This document shows positions 6,713 through 11,075 of a DNA stretch of 11,075 nt, one piece after another (positions within the stretch are counted from its first letter, which is position 1; each line of letters starts with the position of its first letter). The stretch comes from Accumulibacter sp. (lineage in GTDB: Bacteria > Pseudomonadota > Gammaproteobacteria > Burkholderiales > Rhodocyclaceae), in assembly GCA_031267455.1 (NCBI GenBank), contig JAIRZC010000251.1:1-11075 (forward strand). The letters are read 5' to 3'. Below the pieces are notes generated by a model. It made no database searches, was not told where the DNA came from, and saw only the letters and a list, made by a program, of their open reading frames with translations. The position numbers and the translations under genes were made by a program.

Positions 6713-7637
6713 AACTTCCCCACGTCCGCCTGTAGATGGTGCGGGAGGGAAGCCTACTTTCGATGCATCCGCGGGAAGACGTCGTCCCCCGGCGAATCCG
6801 ACGCGCGGGCCAAAGCGCTCTTTTTTACCCGATACGCCCGAGCCTCTAAACAAACTCCTCGCGATGAGCGGCGCCGGTTCGCGCCGAGAAATGTCCCGTC
6901 TCATCGAAGCGGGGCGCGTGACCGTAAACGGTGTGCCTGCCGAGACTGGGCAACGGATTCTTCCGGGCGATCGCGTCAGGCTGAATGATAAGCGCATCAA
7001 TCTTAAATTCCCCGGAATTTTCCCCCGCGTGATCCTCTACCATAAGCCGGAAGGCGAGATCGTTTCGCGGGACGACCCACAGCGGCGCCCGACGGTATTT
7101 ACGTCACTGCCGCGGCTTTCCGGCTCGCGCTGGGTCGCGGTCGGGCGTCTCGATTTCAACACGAGCGGGTTACTCGTGTTTACCACCTCGGGCGATTTTG
7201 CCAACCGCCTGATGCACCCGCGTTACCAGACCGTCCGCGAGTATGCTGTCCGACTGATCGGAGAGATACCCGCCGAGACGCGGAAGCGCTTGCTCGAGGG
7301 TGTCGCGCTGGAAGACGGCCCGGCGCGTTTCGATGCGATGGAAGACGCGGGTGGGACGGGCGTCAATCGCTGGTATCGCGTCACGCTTTCGGAAGGCCGG
7401 AACCGCGAGGTGCGGAGACTTTTTGAGACTTTCGGCTTGACGGTCAGCCGCCTGATTCGCGTCCGCTACGGGCCATTCACCCTGCCGCCGGGCTTAAGAC
7501 GCGGCAAGGTTTTCGAACTCGACGCGAAAGCCGTCCAGAGCGTGATGCGCGAACTGAAGATCGAAACCCGAGGGATCGAAACTTCGAAGACAAAGGCCGC
7601 GCGAAAACCGCGCTCAGCCTTCCACCGCGACGCATGA
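6693..7637 (+). CDS. rluB: 23S rRNA pseudouridine synthase B
   Basis: The enzyme converts a uridine in helix 93 of 23S rRNA (U2605 in E. coli numbering) to pseudouridine near the peptidyl transferase centre. The order is a basic disordered N-terminus (1-48), an S4 RNA-binding domain (about 50-110, with LNKLLAMSGAGSRREMSRLI and GRVTVNG), then the RsuA/RluB-type catalytic domain. The catalytic aspartate is D154 in VGRLDFNTSGLLVFTTSG. Family residues ILYHKPEGEIVSRDDPQRRP (114-133), NRLMHPRYQTVREYAV, WYRVTLSEGRNREVRRL and VSRLIRVRYG match RluB better than RsuA or RluE. The C-terminus adds about 40 basic residues after RRGKVFELD. It is the last gene of the operon and overlaps scpB by 20 nt. E. coli also places rluB near rnm and yciO. 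Confidence 0.94.
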   Translation: MPVQSRKTSPRPPVDGAGGKPTFDASAGRRRPPANPTRGPKRSFLPDTPEPLNKLLAMSGAGSRREMSRLIEAGRVTVNGVPAETGQRILPGDRVRLNDKRINLKFPGIFPRVILYHKPEGEIVSRDDPQRRPTVFTSLPRLSGSRWVAVGRLDFNTSGLLVFTTSGDFANRLMHPRYQTVREYAVRLIGEIPAETRKRLLEGVALEDGPARFDAMEDAGGTGVNRWYRVTLSEGRNREVRRLFETFGLTVSRLIRVRYGPFTLPPGLRRGKVFELDAKAVQSVMRELKIETRGIETSKTKAARKPRSAFHRDA

Positions 7638-7662
7638 GCGATCACGAATCGCCGGTGGTTTT
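7622..7662 (+). terminator. Candidate intrinsic terminator spanning the rluB stop codon
   Basis: CCACCG (7622-7627) pairs with CGGTGG (7653-7658), and inside it GCGAT (7638-7642) pairs with ATCGC (7648-7652). The two stems join directly on the 3' side, while ten bases bulge on the 5' side. TTTT and then GCTT follow at once. The stem encloses the rluB stop codon at 7635-7637. It fits the end of the seven-gene operon, but the U-run is short, so termination may be partial. Confidence 0.4.
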
Positions 7663-7713
7663 GCTTGTAGGTATCATTCCCGCTTTCCCTGAAAATTTGG
7701 ACATGTCGAAACG

Positions 7714-8559
7714 ATGAAATTTACCCCAAAATCCTTCCGCGCCTGGCCGCGCAGGAAAATCACTTTGCTTGGCATGTCGGGCGTCGGAAAAACCTGGCTT
7801 TCGTCGATACTTCGGCGGAATGACTGGTTCCATTATTCGGCGGATTACCGCATCGGGAAACGCTATCTCGACGAGCCGATTCTCGATCTCGTGAAGCAAG
7901 AGGCGATGACAGTGCCTTTCTTGCGCGAGCTTTTGCGTCGCGACTGGATCGATATTTCGAACAACGTGAAAGTCGACGACTTGGGGCCGGTGCTTTCGTT
8001 TGTCGGAAAACTCGGGAATCCTGATCGCGGCGGCCTTTCGTTCGAGGAATTTTCAAGCCGCCAGGCGCAGTACCGCGAGGCTGAAATCGCCGCGATGCGC
8101 GATGTTCCGGCGTTCATCCGGAAGGCGCGGAAAATCTATGGCTACAACCACTTCGTCAATGATGTCGGCGGGAGCCTCTGCGAGCTCGAAGCGCCCGACG
8201 TGATCGACCTCCTCGTCGAACATACGCTGATTCTCTACATACAGGTGACGACGCAAGAAGAAGAGGATGCGCTGATCCGGCGCGCGCAGTCCGATCCGAA
8301 GCCGCTCTATTACCGTCCGGCTTTTTTGGGCGAATACTTGCCGCGCTACCTTGAGGAAAGGGGCCTTTCCGAAAGTTCGGATGCAGACCCCGATGATTTC
8401 ACTCGCTGGATATTCCCGCATCTTTTCCGCTCGCGTATTCCGCGTTACGAAGCGATCGCGCGCCCTTGCGGTTATACCGTCACTTCCGACGATGTCAATC
8501 GGGTACGCGACGAAAAAGACTTCCTCGACTTGCTCGAAGCGGCGATTGCGCGCGGGTGA
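7714..8559 (+). CDS. Uncharacterised P-loop ATPase/kinase-like protein
   Basis: The 281-residue product has a clear Walker A motif, GMSGVGKT (residues 20-27), on the first strand (RRKITLLGMSGVGKTWLS). A conserved-looking stretch follows: WFHYSADYRIGKRYL (38-52), SRQAQYREAEIAAM (115-128), YGYNHFVNDVGGSLCEL (142-158) and TLILYIQVTTQEE (171-183). N149-D150 is a plausible Walker B position ending a hydrophobic strand. The layout (P-loop near the N-terminus, mixed alpha/beta, no membrane segments) resembles nucleotide- or small-molecule kinases. I recall similar proteins annotated simply as ATPase, mainly in alphaproteobacteria, with no proven function. It starts 76 nt after rluB, beyond a candidate terminator, with only a weak GGA upstream, so it may have its own promoter or depend on read-through. 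It converges on the MFS gene with 7 nt between stops. Confidence 0.85.
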   Translation: MKFTPKSFRAWPRRKITLLGMSGVGKTWLSSILRRNDWFHYSADYRIGKRYLDEPILDLVKQEAMTVPFLRELLRRDWIDISNNVKVDDLGPVLSFVGKLGNPDRGGLSFEEFSSRQAQYREAEIAAMRDVPAFIRKARKIYGYNHFVNDVGGSLCELEAPDVIDLLVEHTLILYIQVTTQEEEDALIRRAQSDPKPLYYRPAFLGEYLPRYLEERGLSESSDADPDDFTRWIFPHLFRSRIPRYEAIARPCGYTVTSDDVNRVRDEKDFLDLLEAAIARG

Positions 8560-8566
8560 TTTTGGC

Positions 8567-9814
8567 TCAAGTCTCGCCGGCGACTTTTCCTGTTTCGGTC
8601 TTTTCGCCTCCCGGTTTTTTCCAGGTAAACCACGCGATTGCGGCGGCGATGCATTGGATGGCGATGACCGTCGCGACCGATCCCGGCCAGCCTCCCAGGT
8701 TTTCGTAGGCGATTCCGGCGAGCCAGCTTCCCGCGGCGCCTCCCCCGTAATAGCTCATGAAATAGAGACCTGAAGCGAGCGAGCGTCCTTCGCTGACGCT
8801 GTCGGCGATGAAGCTGATCGTCGTGGACTGGCAGACGAAGACGCCGGAAGAGCAGATGACCAAACCGCCGATGATGAGAAGGAGCGGCGATGTCAGGGTC
8901 AGGAAAGCGCCGGACATCGAGGTGAACAGCGCGCAAAGCAGGACGCGCCGGAAGCCGAAACGCGCGATGAAGCGCCCCGAAATCGGAGTGATGATGACAC
9001 CGACGAGATATACACAGAAGATATTGGCGATCGCGGCGACGGAAAGTTCGTAGGGTGGTTTGACGAGCAACAGGTTAACGTAGGTGAAAACGCCAACCAG
9101 CGAAAACAGGACGCAGAAGCCAACCGCGCAGGCGGCGATCAGGCGCGCGTTGCGCATATGGCCGGCGAAGGTCTTCAACGCGCCCACGAAATTTCGGTTG
9201 GGTTTGAAATTCCGCGAGGGCGGCAGGAAAAAAAGCATCAGCAGCGCGCCGCCGAGGATCGACGCGGCGAGCGTGAAAAACGCGTTCTGCCAGCCGACGA
9301 GGTGGGAGAGGTGACCTGTGATGAAGCGGCCGCTGAAGCCGCCCATGACGGAGCCGCCCATATAGATGCTCGACATGCGCGGAACCATGTCCTTGTCGAA
9401 CTCCTCGGCAATGTAGGCCAGGATCACGACGATGATTCCCGGAACGAACAGGCCCTGTAAAAACCTCAGGGCGATGACCATCTGGAGACCGGAGACGGCG
9501 GGGATCAGCGCGGTCGGCAGCGCCAGCGCGAAAAACGAAACACAGAGCAGAGATTTTCGACCGATTGCGTCGGATAGCATCCCGATGAAAGGCGAGAGGA
9601 TCGCGATCGCGAGGATCGTCGCGCCGACGGTGATCCCGGCTTGGACCGGAGTCGCGTGGAAGGTCTCGATGATCAGCGGCAAAATCGATTGCGCCGAATA
9701 AATGTTGAGAAAGCCGAAAAATCCGGTGAGCCAGATGATGAAGCGTGAAGCCTGACGGCGGTTTTCAATTGGAGCGATGACGGGTTGCGCCAGGGGAGGG
9801 TTGTCTGGATTCAT
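8567..9814 (-). CDS. Major facilitator superfamily transporter, YnfM type
   Basis: This 415-residue inner-membrane protein has twelve predicted membrane segments and is most likely a drug/proton or sugar exporter. Motif A after the second segment reads GMLSDAIGRKSLL (78-90). The region SSIYMGGSVMGGFSGRFITG (148-167) and its counterpart in the second half, ASGLYFMSYYGGGAAGSWLAG (347-367), match the pattern of E. coli YnfM. A motif-A-like ISGRFIARFGFRR (278-290) follows segment eight. The substrate cannot be inferred. The soluble tail after W400 is short and charged. The ATG at 9814-9812 is the only good start before segment one, but its ribosome binding site is poor. A long leader with strong hairpins lies upstream (9994-10125). 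The gene converges with the ATPase gene and diverges from aroC. Confidence 0.92.
   Translation of the reverse strand: MNPDNPPLAQPVIAPIENRRQASRFIIWLTGFFGFLNIYSAQSILPLIIETFHATPVQAGITVGATILAIAILSPFIGMLSDAIGRKSLLCVSFFALALPTALIPAVSGLQMVIALRFLQGLFVPGIIVVILAYIAEEFDKDMVPRMSSIYMGGSVMGGFSGRFITGHLSHLVGWQNAFFTLAASILGGALLMLFFLPPSRNFKPNRNFVGALKTFAGHMRNARLIAACAVGFCVLFSLVGVFTYVNLLLVKPPYELSVAAIANIFCVYLVGVIITPISGRFIARFGFRRVLLCALFTSMSGAFLTLTSPLLLIIGGLVICSSGVFVCQSTTISFIADSVSEGRSLASGLYFMSYYGGGAAGSWLAGIAYENLGGWPGSVATVIAIQCIAAAIAWFTWKKPGGEKTETGKVAGET
8570..8588 (+). terminator. Weak candidate terminator at the convergent gene ends
   Basis: AGTC (8570-8573) can pair with GACT (8582-8585) around a GC-rich core that includes the palindrome TCGCCGGCGA (8574-8583). 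TTTT follows on the plus strand. It lies in the last codons of the MFS gene, just after the ATPase stop. The stem is short with a bulge, so I give it low weight. Confidence 0.22.
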
Positions 9815-9993
9815 TGTGAGTTTCGATTCTCGTTTGAGGTCTTTTTCTGAAAGGAAGAGAAGGACGCGGAAAAGACAAAAGCGCTTCCCTGTCGTCTCGC
9901 CGGGGTGTCGCCGGGCACGGATGGGGGCATGACCGAAAGTGAATGAGCGGTCGAGCCGCGAAGTAGGAATGTTATCACTCGCAGAGCAAGAAA

Positions 9994-10125
9994 TTGGCGA
10001 CAGGCCTTTCGGCCTGTCGGTCCAAGGTGTTTTGGAAGGGGTTTATCTCCCCTCCCGAAACGGTCTCTTAAAACCCCGGCCGGTCGGCGGGGGTCGGCTC
10101 CCACCGCCCTTAAAGGCCGGGGTTT
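9994..10125 (-). ncRNA. Candidate structured RNA with three consecutive hairpins
   Basis: Read on the minus strand, three stems follow one another. The first (10125-10071) is an 11-bp stem with arms AAACCCCGGCC and GGCCGGGGTTT, enclosing a nested stem of GGCGG/CCGCC and GGG/CCC (10086-10108). The second (10056-10034) is an 8-bp stem GGGAGGGG/CCCCTTCC with one G-U pair and loop AGATAAA. The third (10025-9994) has TTGG/CCAA plus a perfect CGACAGGCC/GGCCTGTCG stem closed by a GAAA tetraloop. The GNRA loop and the G-U pair exist only on the minus strand; on the plus strand they become TTTC and an A-C mismatch. That points to a minus-strand RNA, either the MFS leader or a small RNA ending at the third hairpin (followed by AATTTCTTGC). 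GC-rich palindromes also occur at IS200/IS605 ends, so a mobile-element remnant is an alternative. Confidence 0.4.
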
Positions 10126-10163
10126 CAACCAGAGGAAAGTTTTACGATGAAGAAGGCGCGTCG

Positions 10164-10199
10164 CTTCCATCCCCGAAATGGAAGAGAACACCCCATTTC
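10164..10199. repeat. Two overlapping, mutually exclusive hairpins
   Basis: CTTCCAT (10164-10170) pairs with ATGGAAG (10178-10184), a perfect 7-bp stem with a 7-base loop. GAAATGG (10175-10181) pairs with CCATTTC (10193-10199), another perfect 7-bp stem. The two share ATGG at 10178-10181, so only one can form at a time in an RNA. Both lie upstream of the predicted aroC promoter, so they would be transcribed only from an earlier plus-strand start or from the minus strand. Confidence 0.5.
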
Positions 10200-10216
10200 C
10201 CCGCGCGTAAAAACGG

Positions 10217-10233
10217 GAAAGTGCCGGACTTTC
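10217..10233 (-). terminator. Small stem followed by a T-run on the minus strand
   Basis: On the minus strand GAAAGT pairs with ACTTTC over loop CCGGC, and three bases later a TTTTT run follows (plus-strand AAAAA at 10209-10213). This is terminator-like but the stem has only 6 bp, four of them A-T. No gene is seen that it would terminate, so it may instead insulate the hairpin region from reads started near aroC. Confidence 0.2.
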
Positions 10234-10259
10234 GATGTTTCTTACTTCGTTGTCGTTGT

Positions 10260-10269
10260 CCAAGCTTGG
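10260..10269. promoter_or_regulatory. Perfect palindrome just upstream of the aroC promoter
   Basis: CCAAGCTTGG is a 10-base perfect palindrome two bases before the TTGACG hexamer. Its position fits an operator or activator site, but such short palindromes also occur by chance. Confidence 0.22.
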
Positions 10270-10271
10270 TC

Positions 10272-10297
10272 TTGACGAGGGGACAAACGTCTATAAT
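10272..10297 (+). promoter_or_regulatory. Predicted aroC promoter with short spacer
   Basis: TTGACG (10272-10277, five of six to the -35 consensus) and a perfect TATAAT (10292-10297) are separated by only 14 bases instead of 16-18. Transcription would start near 10303-10305 and give a leader of about 30 nt before the aroC ATG. GACG at 10274-10277 and CGTC at 10288-10291 form an inverted repeat across the spacer. The -10 box is convincing; the -35 box may not be the one used. Confidence 0.5.
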
Positions 10298-10333
10298 CCA
10301 CTTCTGGTTTCAATTCCATGCCGCTGGGAGACT

Positions 10334-11075
10334 ATGTCTGGAAATACGTTTGGCCGCCTGTTCAGGCTGACGTCGTTTGGCGAATCGCACGGCCCGGCGA
10401 TCGGGTGCATCGTCGACGGCTGTCCTCCGGGGATGGCGCTCGATGCGCCGGATATCCAGGTCTATCTTGATCGGCGCAGGCCGGGCGCCTCGCGTTACGT
10501 TTCACAGCGCCGCGAACCCGATACGGTCGAAATCCTTTCGGGCGTTTTCGAGGGGACGACGACGGGCGCGCCGATCGGTCTCTTGATTCGCAACTGTGAT
10601 CAGCATAGCGGCGATTACCGTACTCTCGCCGACGTTTTCCGGCCTGGCCATGCGGATTTTACCTACGAGGTGAAATATGGCATCCGCGATTATCGCGGCG
10701 GTGGTCGCGCTTCGGCGCGTGAGACCGCCGTCCGTGTTGCGGCGGGCGCGATTGCCCGAAAATGGCTCATGGAGCGTTTTGGCGTCACGATCCGCGGATG
10801 GATCTGCCGGATTGGCGCGATCGAAATCCCTTTTTCCGATATCGGCGCGATTGCGGAAAATCCCTTTTTTATTCCGAATGCTTCGATTGTCCCGCGGATC
10901 GAGGCGTATATCGACGAATTGCGGCAGGTCGGCGATTCGGTGGGCGCGTTGCTTTGCGTTACTGCGCAAGGAGTTCCGCCGGGTTGGGGCGACCCGGTTT
11001 ATTCCCGGCTCGACGCGGATATCGCCCATGCGATGATGGGAATCAACGCGGTCAAGGGCGTCGAGATCGGCGCGG
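10334..11075 (+). CDS. aroC: Chorismate synthase (partial, C-terminus outside window)
   Basis: AroC catalyses the last shikimate-pathway step, turning 5-enolpyruvylshikimate-3-phosphate into chorismate with reduced FMN, ahead of aromatic amino acids, folate and quinones. The first family signature is [18 protein letters not shown] (16-33), with the conserved histidine H19. The second histidine, H106, is in [10 protein letters not shown]. The second signature is [20 protein letters not shown] (120-139). About 247 residues are visible of the usual 350-370; the frame is open at the right edge after VKGVEIGA. The ATG at 10334 is preceded by GGGAG three bases upstream, and the N-terminus [20 protein letters not shown] matches the family, so the start is firm. 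It is divergent from the MFS gene and has its own promoter. Confidence 0.97.
   Translation, partial: MSGNTFGRLFRLTSFGESHGPAIGCIVDGCPPGMALDAPDIQVYLDRRRPGASRYVSQRREPDTVEILSGVFEGTTTGAPIGLLIRNCDQHSGDYRTLADVFRPGHADFTYEVKYGIRDYRGGGRASARETAVRVAAGAIARKWLMERFGVTIRGWICRIGAIEIPFSDIGAIAENPFFIPNASIVPRIEAYIDELRQVGDSVGALLCVTAQGVPPGWGDPVYSRLDADIAHAMMGINAVKGVEIGA

Larger units (their letters stand above)
9815..10333. other. Hairpin-rich intergenic region between MFS gene and aroC
   Basis: These 519 bases lie between two divergent genes. Open frames cross the region on both strands, including a 150-codon minus frame that overlaps the MFS start as ATGA. Their products are rich in P, R, G and S, resemble no family I know, and are partly encoded by inverted repeats, so I do not call them genes. 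The content is instead structural: three strong hairpins (9994-10125), two mutually exclusive hairpins (10164-10199), a small stem at 10217-10233, and the aroC promoter near the right end. The MFS promoter should lie somewhere to the left or within it. Confidence 0.7.

Noticed and set aside
6191..7000. A 269-codon minus-strand frame opposite scpB and rluB
   Set aside because: It is antisense to two genes with firm family matches and good ribosome binding sites, and shows no motif of its own.
6967..9610. Four copies of the octamer GCGATCGC (near 6967, 8452, 9027 and 9603)
   Set aside because: This resembles the HIP1 palindrome of cyanobacteria, but all copies lie in coding DNA, and local codon bias towards GCG, GAT and ATC explains them.
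9811..10263. A 150-codon minus-strand frame that overlaps the MFS start codon as ATGA
   Set aside because: The overlap looks operon-like, but the product has no family character, much of it is encoded by the hairpin arms, and no ribosome binding site precedes it.
9939..10370. A 143-codon plus-strand frame running from the hairpin region into aroC
   Set aside because: It overlaps the aroC start out of frame, encodes inverted repeats, and I could not match its ending to a TnpB transposase tail.

Overview
The window looks like chromosomal core DNA from a proteobacterium, most likely a betaproteobacterium or a related deep-branching gammaproteobacterium. Three things suggest this. The run rnm-yciO-M50 protease-trpS-scpA-scpB-rluB is a beta/gamma-type arrangement. 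The TrpS carries the roughly 60-residue insertion known from betaproteobacterial and Xanthomonas-type enzymes. The ScpA has a long N-terminal tail followed by a core that reads like Burkholderiales ScpA. DNA is moderately GC-rich with strong codon bias. Genus and species cannot be named from sequence alone.

Layout. 1-1314 (minus): a CPA2 cation/proton antiporter of the YbaL/KefB type, cut by the left edge exactly at the glycine motif of its RCK/TrkA-N domain. 1315-1735: a non-coding divergent promoter region. 1736-7637 (plus): a tightly packed seven-gene operon, rnm (PHP-domain RNase), yciO, a site-2-protease-like M50 peptidase, trpS, scpA, scpB and rluB. Its genes are 6 nt apart or less, or overlap by 20-26 nt. 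A hairpin with a short T-run spans the rluB stop codon. 7714-8559 (plus): an unnamed P-loop ATPase family protein. 8567-9814 (minus): an MFS exporter of the YnfM type, convergent with the ATPase gene. 9815-10333: a 519-nt non-coding region full of strong hairpins, with an aroC promoter at its right end. 10334-11075 (plus): chorismate synthase aroC, cut by the right edge.

The operon joins RNA maturation (Rnm on rRNA 5' ends, RluB on 23S rRNA pseudouridine), tRNA charging (TrpS), a YrdC-fold protein (YciO) and the chromosome condensin subunits ScpA/ScpB. Its likely logic is growth-linked co-expression. The flanking genes (antiporter, MFS exporter, aroC) are separate transcription units.

I see no phage, CRISPR array, tRNA, rRNA, complete insertion sequence or obvious defence system. 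The least explained pieces are the hairpin cluster at 9994-10233, whose features fit an RNA read from the minus strand, and the uncharacterised P-loop protein.
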